Both the position numbers and the translations under genes were made by a program. 64,000 nucleotides of DNA from Delftia sp. PS-11 (lineage in GTDB: Bacteria > Pseudomonadota > Gammaproteobacteria > Burkholderiales > Burkholderiaceae_C): contig NZ_JACSYA010000012.1 of NCBI RefSeq assembly GCF_029870285.1, positions 62,001 through 126,000 of the forward strand, in the 5' to 3' direction. The notes below the pieces were generated by a model that saw only the letters and a program-made list of their open reading frames with translations, was not told the origin of the DNA and ran no database searches. Positions 32,459 through 42,223 of the stretch are shown in pieces. How positions within the stretch are numbered: position 1 is the stretch's first letter; every line of letters begins with the position of its first letter.

Positions 32459-32928
32459 CCCTCTACGCGCGCACCGTGGCGTGGCTGAACGCCACGCTCA
32501 AGCCGCCCAAACGACCCTCGAAGCGCAGCAGCAAAGTCCAGGATGAGCCCCATCGTGTCACCCGCCGTGAAAAACTCCAGGCCGAAGGCATCCGGCACCC
32601 CATGCCGGACCCGGGGCCTGCCGAGTACCTGCTCGACATTTTTTTCGATGTCGGGCCAGTGCTCTACACGCCCATGGGTGAGGCGCCATTCGGCTATGAC
32701 CAGTTGGAGGCCTGGCAGCGCTGCCATGGCGTGCGGCTCACCCCCTGGGAGGCGCGCACGCTGCGCGACATGTCGCTGGCCTATGCTGGGGAAAAAGCCC
32801 TGGCTGCAGATCCTGGCGCAGCTGCGCCGGGCAGCGCGCACGAAACCGATGAGCAGGCTGTCGAGCGGCGCGCCCGCGTGTCCAAAAGCCTGGCGCAGCA
32901 GCTGCGTGCATTCCGGCGAGCATCTTGA
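32030..32928 (+). CDS. Tail assembly chaperone, gpGT-like (-1 frameshift product)
   Basis: The same start as the short form, shifting by -1 at A-AAT-TTT. It then continues as FFRECAEGLTLYARTVAWLN to a stop at 32928. The 3' frame has no start of its own near the junction and is rich in charged residues. It ends 18 bp before the tape-measure gene. Coordinates span both frames; the downstream part is in the -1 frame. Confidence 0.78.
32428..32434 (+). promoter_or_regulatory. Slippery heptamer for programmed -1 frameshift
   Basis: A-AAT-TTT in the zero frame (codons GCA AAT TTT TCC). After slippage the ribosome reads AAA TTT TTC CGC. The X-XXY-YYZ rule is met, and the shift direction is the one needed to enter the downstream frame. 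Confidence 0.75.
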
Positions 32929-32946
32929 TATCGGCGGGGTGGCGGC

Positions 32947-35900
32947 ATGATTGGTTCGGGCGGATCGGTCAACTACCTGCGCTTCCTGATCACGGGCGAT
33001 AGCTCGGGGCTGGAGACCGAGGTCGAAAAGACCAAGCGCACGGTCTCCGGCATGGTCGATAGCGTCGGCAGCAGTGTGGGCCGGCTGGGCACGCTGCTGG
33101 GCGGCGTGTTTGCTGGCGTCTCCGTGTCGGCATTCGTTGGCAAGCTGGTGTCCGTGCAGCGTGAGTTTGACGTGCTCAACAGCTCGCTGGTCACGGTCTC
33201 GGGCAGTGCGGCCGCTGCTGGGCGTGAGATGCAGTGGCTCAAGAGCTTCGCCAAGGAAACGCCCTACGGGCTGTCCCAGGCCACAGAGGCTTTCGTGAAA
33301 ATGAAGGCACTGGGCCTGGACCCGACCCAGGCCAAGCTCACCAGCTTCGGTAACACGGCTGCTGCCATGGGCAAGAACCTCATGCAGCTGATCGAGGCCG
33401 TGGCCGATGCATCCACAGGCGAGTTCGAGCGCCTGAAGGAATTCGGCATCAAGGCCTCGAAGCAGGGTGAGAAAGTTGCGTTCACCTTTCAGGGTGTGAC
33501 GACGACCGTCAAGAATTCTGCCAAAGATATTACGGCCTACCTGGAGGGTATCGGCAACACCGCATTCGGTGGTGCCATGGAGCGGCGTGCCAATACGCTC
33601 GATGGCGCCATTGCCGGGTTGAGCGATTCCTGGGATGAGTTTTTCCGAAAAATCAACGAGAGCACGGGATTTTCGGATACTGCGGCGTCTGGTGTGCGCA
33701 AAGTCTCCGATGCCATTAGTGGGCTGGGCAATGCGGTGGAAAAGCATCAGGGGCTGGTGCAGGGCATGCTTGGCGCTCTTGGCGGGGCCGCTGCTGTTGC
33801 TGGGATTATGGCGGTCGTCGGTGCGATGGGGGTCTTGAAGGGGGCATTCGTTGCTTTGGCCGCGCTGGCCATGGCAAACCCTGTGACGCTTACTTTGCTG
33901 GGTATTGGTGCAGTTGCTGGTGCCGGGATTGCTGCTGTCAATGCCATCAGTAATTCTGCTGAAGGAATTAATAAGTCAATCACGGGATTGAGGGCCGAGA
34001 TTGAGAGGTTGGAGTCTGATAAGGTATTGGCTGCGGCAAATGGTCGTGATTCTTCGTTTCTGAAAAATCTTGATCTTGGGATCGCGGAGCGGCGAAAAGC
34101 AATTGAAGGATTGCAGGAAAAGCTGCGTGCAATTGATGAGAAAGATCCGCGTAACCAGATGCGCTTCAAGGGGCGTGGTCAGTCATATGCTGATGAGGCA
34201 ACTCGCTTGGCGCAAGAGAGTGCGAAGGCGGACCGTGATCTGATTGAGATTCGTGGAGAATTATTGGGGGTTGATAAAAATTATCTTTCTCAGCTGCAAA
34301 AGCTGCAGGATTTGCGCTCATCTAAAAAAATCAGTGAGACTGAATATATTGATTTGGTCTCAAGGCTCGCAAAAGAGAACTACAAGGAAGACGAGTCCAC
34401 AAAAGCCCGTGCAGCATCTGCCAAGCAACTGCATACGGCATATGTCAGTCTGGCCGACTCGATTGATGAAAAGATAGCAGCTCAGAAGCTGGAGATATCT
34501 GGCGGTGAAAAGCTGGGTGAGTCTGACAAGCTGCGCATCAAGTATGCGCAGGACCTGCAGGGCTCGCTCAAGGGGTTGGGCGCCTCGGAGCGTGCCAGCA
34601 TTGAGGCCAAGCTCAAGTCTCTCAAGCAGCTGGAAAAAGAGAACGAGGCGCGCAAGGTGTCTTTGCGCCTTGCTGAAGAAGAGCGCAAATTCCGGGAGGA
34701 ATGGTGGGCGGCTCAGGCCCGCTCAGTGGATGACCTGGAGTCTGGCAACAAAGGCTTGCGCGAAGAGATCGAGCTGATCGGCCTGTCGGCTGTCGAGCAG
34801 GCCAAGGTGTTGCGCCAGCGCGAAGAAATCATCCTGCTCACCAAGGAGCAGCAGCTCGCTGAAATGCAGCGCGCCGAAGATGCGCAAGACTTCATGAGCC
34901 GTGAGCGCATCAACCTGGAGCAGGAAATCGCGCTGCGCCGGGAGCGCCTTGTGCTGACCGATATGCGCAGTGCGCGCACGGCGAGCGCTCAGGCCGCCGA
35001 GGCTTCGCTGGAAGAGTGGCGTCGTGGTATTGATCAGATTGGCCAGAGCCTGTCTGATCAACTGATGGAGGGTGGTCGCAGCTTCGGGGATTACCTGCGC
35101 AATCTTGGCCGCACCCTGGTATTCAAGCCGATCTTGCAGGGCTCCATGCAAAACGTGGGTGCCTACGCGGCAAATATGCTGGGTGTCCCCAATGGTGGGG
35201 GCAGTGAAAGCAGCGGCTTGGGCGCGGTCAACAGCCTGTCTTCGCTGTACAGCGCATTCGGCGGCGGGCTCGCATCATCGATTGGCGGCGTGGTTGGCAA
35301 GCTCGGCAGCATGTTCGGCTCCAGCGCCATGACGAGCTTTGCCACGGGCATGAAGGGCAGCCTGCTTGCTGAGGGGTTGGCTGGTCCGACAACTGCCGGC
35401 GCTACTGGGGCCATGGGCTTGGGTGCGCAGTTCGCGGCGGCGCTGCCATGGGTCGCTGGTGGCCTGGCTGTCGCGTCACTGCTGTCCAGCGATGCATTCA
35501 ATTCGCGCGGCGCTAACCATGCCGGCGCCGCGTACAGCACGACGGGCATCGGCAACGACCAGTCTGCGGCGCAACTGTTCGGGCGTGCTGCCGGCGACTG
35601 GTATGACGACCTGACGCAGCGGCATAGCGCAGACCTCGGCAAGCAGCTGGGGACCACGGTCAGTGCGCTGTCCGGCGTGTACAAGTCGCTTGCAAAGTAC
35701 GCGGGCGATAGCGCAAAGCAGATCGACATCGTGGCGGGCTTCGCAGTCAATCCCGTGCACGGCGATGAGGACAGCTACGGCTACTTCAAACTCATCAACC
35801 AGCTGACGGGCGAAACGCTCAGGGATTACACCGCGCGGGACGGTGTGCTGGGTACGGACCCAGAAAAGGCGTGGTCGAAGTATGTCGCTGACATGGGCTC

Positions 35901-38568
35901 TGCCCTGGTGTCTGAGATCAAGACTGCAGACATTCCGGGGTGGATGCGCTCCGTCTTTGATGGTCTCGATGAAGAGATCACCCTGGATGGCCTGACGGCT
36001 GCGCTGCAGGAGATTGCGGCGCTGGATGGCTTGCTGACCAACATGCGCCGCAATCTGCAGGGCTTTGGCGCGCTGGCGGACAGCACGTTCACGGCGCTGC
36101 TCAAGCATGCCGGAGGCATGGAGCAGCTCGGCGCAGGCGTGAGCGCGTATTACGAGAATTTCTACAGCGAGGGCGAGCGTGCCGCCAATGTCGCCCGCGA
36201 CGTGACCGAGGCGCTTGCGTCTGTTGGCATCGAGATGCCGCGCACACGTGCCGAGTTCCGGAGCCTTGTGGAGGCCAATGCCGCCCTGGGCGATGCGGGA
36301 GCCAAGACGGTGGCTGTCATGTTCGGGGTCGCTGATGCTTTTGCGTCGGTCGTGCCTGAGGTCGGCAAGGCGACTGAGGAATTCAGCCAGGTCATGCAAA
36401 AGCTGGCGGGAGAGCGCCGGCAGCTGGAGGCGGATCTGCTCAAAGCCAGGGGGGATCTGGTGGGCTATGCGGCTGCCATGCGTGCCATCGAAACCGAGGG
36501 CTACACCGATGCGGAACTGGCTGCCTGGGACTACAACAAGGCCCTGCAGCAGCAGATTACCGACGCAGAGGCCGCTGCCTCCGCAACCCAGGCGGCGGCC
36601 CAGGCCCTGGCTGCGATGCGTGAGCAGGCCAATGGCATTGTCCAGGCGCAGCGCCAGTCGCTGGATGCACTGCTTGCCAATCTGCGCCGGCAGGAGCAGC
36701 AGGAGGAGGGCGGCTTTGTCGGCAGCCTCTGGCTGTCGGGCGCTGAGTTCGCGCAGTTTTCCGCGTTCGCCGACCAGCTCGATGGCGCCGCTGGCGCGCT
36801 CGCGCAACTGCGCACGCTTGGCCTGGGCGATGAGTTGGCCGGCTATGTCGAGCAGATCGGCGCCATCGTCCGGCAGACCGAGCAGGTGCTTGCCGCCGAG
36901 CTGTCGGCGCAGCGCCTGCGCGCTGGCGATACGGCGGGCGCCCTTGCTGCCGCTGTCAGCGCCAACATGCCGCGTTATGCGGATTTCTCGGCGGGTGGGC
37001 AGTTCCAGGCAGGTGCGTTCAACGATGCGATGGCGCGCCAGCGTGGGCAGGCCGCAGCCGGCCTGCTGGCCAGTGCGCAGGCCAATGCGCTGAGCATCCC
37101 GAACTCGGCGGCTGTCATTGCACAGCTCAAGGGCGAGGTGATGGCGTACACGCAGGAGTCCGTGCTGCGCGAGCTGCGCGTGCAGGGGGCTGAGATGTTC
37201 GGCCCCATGGTCAATGGCCTGCTGACGGGGCTGTGGGAGGGGATGGCCCGTGGCGCTGCCGAGGGCAAGCTGCTGGCCGGCAACGTGGGGTCCGTGGGCT
37301 GGATGCCGGGCTATGGCACGGTGGTCGGCGAGGATCTGCAGCTGGTCGCGCGCTCCATCGACACAATCAACCAGGCGTTTGCCAATGGCCGGATCACAGT
37401 CCAGGAGGCGGAGGCGGCGCTGGAGTACCTCAATGCCACCTTTGGCGACCTGATCCCGCTGCTGTCCGATACGGCGGCTCAGTTCGGTCGTGCGGCCGAT
37501 GCGGCAGCAGCGCAGGCGCGCGCCGGCATCACGTCGCTGCAGGGAGTCTTTGGCCAACTGTCAGGCATCGTTGCCGGCATGGATGAGGCCGCCCGCAAAG
37601 CCAATACCAGTCTGTCGCAAGCGACAAACGCCATTGGCCTGCTGGGCAGCATGAGCACGGAGTTCGGCAAAGCAGCTGCAGGGTCTGTGGATGCGGCCAT
37701 GTCTGCGATTGGCATGTACGCAGAGGCGGCGGCCCTGGCGCAGCAAAAGGAGGAGTGGGGCCAGGCCGACATGTATGCGCGATCCGCGCAGGAGTTGCGT
37801 CTGCAGCTGCCTGAGCTGCGTGCTGCAGAGGTGCGCGGCAAGCTGGTGTCCGATGCTGCAGCCCTGGCCGCCAGCGTCTTGACGACTGCTGACGCGGCGC
37901 GTGCTGCCAAGGAGCTGGAAGGCAAGATCACGCTCGGCGAAGGCCAGACGCTGCGCGACCTGACGCTGCTGGTCGATGGCCTGGGCCAGTACGACAACAC
38001 GGCTTTTTACGAATCGTTTGCGCGGGTGACGGATGCGCTGGGCAAGGACCAGATCACCGAGGCGCAGTATTCCACGCTGTTTGATTACATGGTCCGCACC
38101 TACAAGGGCGTGGACCAGGAGGCTGAGCGTGCAGCCCAGGCGCTTGCCGGCCTGCGCAGTGCGGCGGGTAGCCTGGCGGATCAATTATTGCTTGGCGAAT
38201 TCAGTTCATTCAATGCCGCTGAGAAAGCGGTAGAAGCAACCCGCCAGTACGACGAACTGATTCGCGCAGCCATGGCGGGAGAGGAAATTGCCTCTGGCGA
38301 CTTGTCGCAGGCGACCAATGCAATGCTGGGTGCCGTGCGGGACAGCACCACGGACCCGCTGGAGATGGAGCGCCGTTTTGGTCGAACGATCAATGAACTG
38401 CGCAGCATTGAGCGGGCGCCGGAAATATCCCCTGAAGTCAAGCAAATACAGGCACTGCAGCAGGAGGTGGCAAAGCTGCGCGAAGCATTGACGGCAGCAG
38501 TCGCTGGCGTGAAAGACGAAGGTCAGACAACCAATCGCCTGCTGCGTGAAGCGGCGAGTCGCGCATAG
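32947..38568 (+). CDS. Tail tape measure protein
   Basis: 1873 residues, by far the longest gene, right after the GT chaperone. The N-terminus holds the conserved tape-measure domain (FDVLNSSLVTVSGSAAAAGR, KETPYGLSQATEAFVKMKAL, LMQLIEAVADASTGEF). A predicted membrane-type segment lies near residues 275-320. Long coiled coils follow, with a Gly/Ser-rich stretch around 735-835. The length implies a long siphoviral tail. About 33930-34480 is noticeably AT-richer than the rest. Confidence 0.92.
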   Translation: MIGSGGSVNYLRFLITGDSSGLETEVEKTKRTVSGMVDSVGSSVGRLGTLLGGVFAGVSVSAFVGKLVSVQREFDVLNSSLVTVSGSAAAAGREMQWLKSFAKETPYGLSQATEAFVKMKALGLDPTQAKLTSFGNTAAAMGKNLMQLIEAVADASTGEFERLKEFGIKASKQGEKVAFTFQGVTTTVKNSAKDITAYLEGIGNTAFGGAMERRANTLDGAIAGLSDSWDEFFRKINESTGFSDTAASGVRKVSDAISGLGNAVEKHQGLVQGMLGALGGAAAVAGIMAVVGAMGVLKGAFVALAALAMANPVTLTLLGIGAVAGAGIAAVNAISNSAEGINKSITGLRAEIERLESDKVLAAANGRDSSFLKNLDLGIAERRKAIEGLQEKLRAIDEKDPRNQMRFKGRGQSYADEATRLAQESAKADRDLIEIRGELLGVDKNYLSQLQKLQDLRSSKKISETEYIDLVSRLAKENYKEDESTKARAASAKQLHTAYVSLADSIDEKIAAQKLEISGGEKLGESDKLRIKYAQDLQGSLKGLGASERASIEAKLKSLKQLEKENEARKVSLRLAEEERKFREEWWAAQARSVDDLESGNKGLREEIELIGLSAVEQAKVLRQREEIILLTKEQQLAEMQRAEDAQDFMSRERINLEQEIALRRERLVLTDMRSARTASAQAAEASLEEWRRGIDQIGQSLSDQLMEGGRSFGDYLRNLGRTLVFKPILQGSMQNVGAYAANMLGVPNGGGSESSGLGAVNSLSSLYSAFGGGLASSIGGVVGKLGSMFGSSAMTSFATGMKGSLLAEGLAGPTTAGATGAMGLGAQFAAALPWVAGGLAVASLLSSDAFNSRGANHAGAAYSTTGIGNDQSAAQLFGRAAGDWYDDLTQRHSADLGKQLGTTVSALSGVYKSLAKYAGDSAKQIDIVAGFAVNPVHGDEDSYGYFKLINQLTGETLRDYTARDGVLGTDPEKAWSKYVADMGSALVSEIKTADIPGWMRSVFDGLDEEITLDGLTAALQEIAALDGLLTNMRRNLQGFGALADSTFTALLKHAGGMEQLGAGVSAYYENFYSEGERAANVARDVTEALASVGIEMPRTRAEFRSLVEANAALGDAGAKTVAVMFGVADAFASVVPEVGKATEEFSQVMQKLAGERRQLEADLLKARGDLVGYAAAMRAIETEGYTDAELAAWDYNKALQQQITDAEAAASATQAAAQALAAMREQANGIVQAQRQSLDALLANLRRQEQQEEGGFVGSLWLSGAEFAQFSAFADQLDGAAGALAQLRTLGLGDELAGYVEQIGAIVRQTEQVLAAELSAQRLRAGDTAGALAAAVSANMPRYADFSAGGQFQAGAFNDAMARQRGQAAAGLLASAQANALSIPNSAAVIAQLKGEVMAYTQESVLRELRVQGAEMFGPMVNGLLTGLWEGMARGAAEGKLLAGNVGSVGWMPGYGTVVGEDLQLVARSIDTINQAFANGRITVQEAEAALEYLNATFGDLIPLLSDTAAQFGRAADAAAAQARAGITSLQGVFGQLSGIVAGMDEAARKANTSLSQATNAIGLLGSMSTEFGKAAAGSVDAAMSAIGMYAEAAALAQQKEEWGQADMYARSAQELRLQLPELRAAEVRGKLVSDAAALAASVLTTADAARAAKELEGKITLGEGQTLRDLTLLVDGLGQYDNTAFYESFARVTDALGKDQITEAQYSTLFDYMVRTYKGVDQEAERAAQALAGLRSAAGSLADQLLLGEFSSFNAAEKAVEATRQYDELIRAAMAGEEIASGDLSQATNAMLGAVRDSTTDPLEMERRFGRTINELRSIERAPEISPEVKQIQALQQEVAKLREALTAAVAGVKDEGQTTNRLLREAASRA

Positions 38569-38584
38569 AACGGAAGGGCGCTGG

Positions 38585-39502
38585 ATGAACGTCATTGAAC
38601 TCGATCAAATTGCAGATGCTGAATTGATTGCAAGCAATATTCCTGAGGATGAATATCCCGCATGGAATGCCGCAACCAATTACATCATCGGGCAGCGCGT
38701 CATGCGGGCCGTGGATGGTGTGCACCTCAATTTTGAAGCGATGGCTGCTGGGGTTGATGCGGCTCTGCCGGAGGTGTCTGCCAAGTCCGAAACACCGCGA
38801 TGGCTGAGCCTGGGCGCTACCAACCGCTGGGCCATGTTCGACGATGCCATCGGCACGGCCACGGTGGCTGATGACATGATTGATGTGTCACTGCTTGCGC
38901 GCGGTGCAGGGGCGCTCGTGCTGATGGAGTTGCAGGGGCGGTCTGTGCGGATTGAGCGCGAGCTGGATGGCCGCAATATCTATGAATCAGACATCAGCCT
39001 GGATGACACGCCGATTTCTGGTTTCTATGACTGGTTCTTCGAGCCATTCAGGCAGCGCACCTCTGTCGTCGTCAGCGACCTGCCGGGCGCGGTGTACGGC
39101 GGCAGCCTGCGTGTACTGATTGAGGGGACTGCCGGAGTCGCCTGCGGCGTGTGCCGCACCGGGGTCGCCAGATATTACGGCGATCTTTCCATGGGCGTCG
39201 AGTTTGGGGTGGAAGATTATTCCATCAAGGCGCGTGACAGATGGGGGCGGTACAGCGTAAAGGAAGGCGCTTATTCCCAGGTTGTCAAATGCCGGATAGC
39301 CAGCGAACCGGAAGAATTTAACGAAACTGTGCGCAAGCTTGCGGCTTTAAGAGCGAGGCTTGCTTATTATGAGCTTACCGATATGGATAGGCTGATTACG
39401 TTGAATGTTTTGGGTTATTACAAAGACTTTCGGCTGAACATTGATGAGCACACGCTTTATTACGTGACTTTGGAACTTGAATCCCTTGCTTTGACACTAT
39501 GA
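38585..39502 (+). CDS. Tail tip / baseplate-region protein
   Basis: 305 residues starting MNVIELDQIADAELIASNIP. AWNAATNYIIGQRVMRAVDG resembles a carbohydrate-binding or baseplate-type beta module. The last 100 residues may form a domain found in proteins following the tape measure. No firm family. It overlaps the next gene by four bases. Confidence 0.6.
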   Translation: MNVIELDQIADAELIASNIPEDEYPAWNAATNYIIGQRVMRAVDGVHLNFEAMAAGVDAALPEVSAKSETPRWLSLGATNRWAMFDDAIGTATVADDMIDVSLLARGAGALVLMELQGRSVRIERELDGRNIYESDISLDDTPISGFYDWFFEPFRQRTSVVVSDLPGAVYGGSLRVLIEGTAGVACGVCRTGVARYYGDLSMGVEFGVEDYSIKARDRWGRYSVKEGAYSQVVKCRIASEPEEFNETVRKLAALRARLAYYELTDMDRLITLNVLGYYKDFRLNIDEHTLYYVTLELESLALTL

Positions 39503-41067
39503 CAACCATCACCATTCCAGAGATAACACCTCTGCCGTTTATTGACAGAACAAAGCCGCAAGCGGTTGTCAGGCCGCAGGTAGATGAGTATTTCGGTACT
39601 CGTCTGCCTGCGTTTACGGGGCAGCTCAATGTGTTTGCTGCTGCAATCTTGCAGATTGCAAGCGATGTCGCACTGCAGCATGGGGAGGCTCGTGGCTACA
39701 GGGATAGCGCGAAGAATGCAGCTGACGATGCGGGGCGCAGTGAACTGGCCGCGAAGGGTGCGAAAGACACGGCTGTGCAGGCCATGGAGGATGCGGAGTC
39801 TGCGCGGAATGATGCGGTTGCAAAATTTCTTGAATTCGCAAGGCGCTACCTTGGTGAGAAATCTGTTCCGCCAGTTGTGGACAACCAGGGCAATCCGCTG
39901 GCTGTTGGTGCGCTGTATTTTGATACAGCCCTGAATTCCATGCGTGTTTTCAAGGTGGATATGCAATGGGGTGCGGCGTATTTGCCCAATGATGCATATC
40001 AGGAAAAGCTTGTCAGCGGAAACAACGTCAAAACCGTCGATGGGCAATCGGTTGTTGGCTCGGGCAATCTGGAGACCCGCAAGCCAAAGATTGTGGTGCT
40101 GGAAAGCGGTACAAGCTGGACGGCTCCAGAAGGGTACTCCTACGTGATCGCGCTGCTGTCCGGCGCGGGTGGTGGCGGCGGTGGTGCCGGGGCCGGTGGG
40201 GGTGGGGGTGGCGGCGGTGGTGTCACATCCGGCAGTGCGACAAGTGGTGGCGGTGGCGGCGGCGGGAGCGGGGGGCTTGGCGCACCTGGTGGGTCCGGGT
40301 TGGTCGTGCGCACGCCGCCTATTGCCATCGTGCCTGGTACGGCCTACACCTACGCCATTGGCGCACCTGGGACTGGCGGCGCAGCTGCAGCAACTGGCGG
40401 CACTGCAGGTAATGGCGGTACTGGTGCCGGGACTGGCCCAATTATGGCCGGAGCTGGTGTTGCGGGGGCTGCTGGTGGCGCGGGCGGTACGACATCCATG
40501 TTTGGATACCAGGCCCCAGGAGGTGCTGGCGGCGCTGGCGGTATTGGTGGCGGTGGTGGTGGCGCCGGCGCCATGGGCGTCAGCTTTGCGGCAACAGGGC
40601 AAAACGGGCCAGGGCACGGTTCTGGCGGCGGCGGTGGCTCTTACTACTACGGGTCTTACGCGCCGCAGGGCAGCACTGGAGCCACCGCTACATCGGCGGC
40701 GGGCGCCGGCGCATCGGCGGTTGCTGCGTCGGGCCTGATGGCTTTTGCGGGCCGTACGGCTGCAAACCCTGCCAACAACAACCCTGGTAGTGCTGGCGGC
40801 ACGGGTACACCAAGTGCTGGCGGCGCAGGCGGCACGGGGGGCGCAAGTATGACCACAGCGGCAGCAGGAGCCATCGGGCTCGATGCGGACCACGGGGCTG
40901 GCGGCGATGGCGGCGCAAGTTCTGGTGCCGGTGGCAATGGGGGGGCTGGCAATTACTACGCTGGCAGCAATGGGTTTGCGGGCACTGCAGGCGCTCCTGC
41001 GCATGCAACCCTGGGCAAAGGCAAAAACGGCAAGCCGGGCGTGATCATTCTGGAGGTATACGCGTAA
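39499..41067 (+). CDS. Tail fibre / receptor-binding protein with polyglycine-rich domain
   Basis: 522 residues. A helical N-terminal part (RDSAKNAADDAGRSELAAKG, SARNDAVAKFLEFARRY) is followed by a short beta module. From about residue 212 to 515 a Gly/Ala-rich region holds many GGGG and GGAGG runs. Such regions form polyglycine-II sandwiches in T2/S16-type adhesins and carry the receptor loops. It ends in KGKNGKPGVIILEVYA, a typical strand that closes these fibres. A fibre-assembly-like gene follows. Confidence 0.8.
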   Translation: MTTITIPEITPLPFIDRTKPQAVVRPQVDEYFGTRLPAFTGQLNVFAAAILQIASDVALQHGEARGYRDSAKNAADDAGRSELAAKGAKDTAVQAMEDAESARNDAVAKFLEFARRYLGEKSVPPVVDNQGNPLAVGALYFDTALNSMRVFKVDMQWGAAYLPNDAYQEKLVSGNNVKTVDGQSVVGSGNLETRKPKIVVLESGTSWTAPEGYSYVIALLSGAGGGGGGAGAGGGGGGGGGVTSGSATSGGGGGGGSGGLGAPGGSGLVVRTPPIAIVPGTAYTYAIGAPGTGGAAAATGGTAGNGGTGAGTGPIMAGAGVAGAAGGAGGTTSMFGYQAPGGAGGAGGIGGGGGGAGAMGVSFAATGQNGPGHGSGGGGGSYYYGSYAPQGSTGATATSAAGAGASAVAASGLMAFAGRTAANPANNNPGSAGGTGTPSAGGAGGTGGASMTTAAAGAIGLDADHGAGGDGGASSGAGGNGGAGNYYAGSNGFAGTAGAPAHATLGKGKNGKPGVIILEVYA

Positions 41068-41519
41068 TGCAGGTGCACATCATCGAAGGCGGGGTGGTCA
41101 TCAACACCATCATTGCCACGGTCGCCGAGGCTGAGGCTGCATACCCGGATGCCATCTGCATCGATGCAGAGCAGCATGCAGGCGGCGTGGGCTGGTTGTG
41201 GGATGGTCATGCCTTGACGCCGCCCCTGCCGGCCCCCGATCTGCCGCCGCCCGTGCCTGATTCGTGCACCAGGCGTCAGGGGGAGCTTGTGTTGCTGACG
41301 GTCCCAATGGAAGTGGACGGCCAGCAGCTCACTGTGTTGCATTGGCTGGAGGCCAAGATCGCGGCAGAGCCTGACCCTATCGAAAAGCGCCGCATGCAAG
41401 CGGAGCTGGGGGCAGCGACGTGGGAGCGTGCAAACCCGTTCCTGCAGCAAATCTGGGCTGCGCTGGGGCACAGCCAGGCCGAGCTGGATGAGCTTTTTCG
41501 CCAGGCCGTCACGCTTTGA
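41067..41519 (+). CDS. Tail fibre assembly-like protein
   Basis: 150 residues, TAATG overlap with the fibre gene. A Pro-rich middle (PLPAPDLPPPVPD) and a helical C-terminus (WERANPFLQQIWAALGHSQA) resemble fibre-assembly or host-specificity helpers. Function inferred from position. Confidence 0.6.
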   Translation: MQVHIIEGGVVINTIIATVAEAEAAYPDAICIDAEQHAGGVGWLWDGHALTPPLPAPDLPPPVPDSCTRRQGELVLLTVPMEVDGQQLTVLHWLEAKIAAEPDPIEKRRMQAELGAATWERANPFLQQIWAALGHSQAELDELFRQAVTL

Positions 41520-41528
41520 AAGGACAGG

Positions 41529-41921
41529 ATGAATCAGCTTGAACCAACCAATGCGGCAATTGCCGTTGCATCTGTGCTTTTTGGGCCAGTGCTGGCGGGC
41601 TATATCGGGCCTTATGCAGTGATCCTGATCGCCTCGACTGTGGGTGCGGCATGGGCCCTGGGGCGGCGTGACCAGGGTGCGCGGCTTGGGGCTGCCTGGT
41701 ACTTCCTGCGCCTCAACGCCACTGCCGTGCTCTTGACGGTAGGCCTGGCCACGCTCACGGGCAAATGGCTGGGCATCGAGGAAACCACCTGGATGCTGGC
41801 CCCGATTGCGCTCGTTGTCGGTGGTGTGGGCGACGACTGGCCCCGCCTCGGGCGGTGGCTCTTCGAGCGCGCTGGCCGTGTGCTGGAGCGCAAGGCTGGT
41901 GGTGATGGAGGTGCGGCATGA
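41529..41921 (+). CDS. Holin-like membrane protein 1
   Basis: 130 residues with hydrophobic segments around 10-40 (IAVASVLFGPVLAGYIGPYA), 60-80 and 85-100. First gene of the lysis cassette; charged C-terminus. It overlaps the next gene by four bases. Confidence 0.65.
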   Translation: MNQLEPTNAAIAVASVLFGPVLAGYIGPYAVILIASTVGAAWALGRRDQGARLGAAWYFLRLNATAVLLTVGLATLTGKWLGIEETTWMLAPIALVVGGVGDDWPRLGRWLFERAGRVLERKAGGDGGAA

Positions 41922-42223
41922 CATGGCAAACCCATCAGCTCCTGGCCGTGCTGCACCTGGTGGCCTGCGCCGGGATCTGCTGGGCCTGCATCTGCAGGCT
42001 CAACTCCAACATCTGCCGCGTCCACAGATGGGCTCGCGCCAAGTATTCGATCCTGCTGGCCGGCTTCATGTCCAGCGGCCTGCGGCCGCTTTTGTGGGGC
42101 ACATGGCCGGATGTGGCAGATGCCATCGCTGCCGCCAGCGTGCTCTGTTATCTGGCAATCAACGTGGCGCGCTGGCGCGGCGCCACGCACCCCATGCGGA
42201 GGCAAGACGACCATGAACTTTGA
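41918..42223 (+). CDS. Holin-like membrane protein 2
   Basis: 101 residues. Predicted membrane segments are LLAVLHLVACAGICWACIC and a second around DAIAAASVLCYLAINVA. It lies directly before and overlaps the endolysin gene. With the previous gene it may form a holin/antiholin pair (inference). Confidence 0.65.
   Translation: MTWQTHQLLAVLHLVACAGICWACICRLNSNICRVHRWARAKYSILLAGFMSSGLRPLLWGTWPDVADAIAAASVLCYLAINVARWRGATHPMRRQDDHEL

Noticed and set aside
38342-38568. Possible separate gene at the end of the tape measure
   Set aside because: The tape-measure frame is continuous and its coiled-coil ending is normal; no ribosome site was found inside.
40130-41050. Glycine-codon repeats read as a CRISPR-like or satellite array
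   Set aside because: Repeat length and spacing are irregular and the pattern follows codons of the fibre gene; no spacer-repeat structure exists anywhere in the window.
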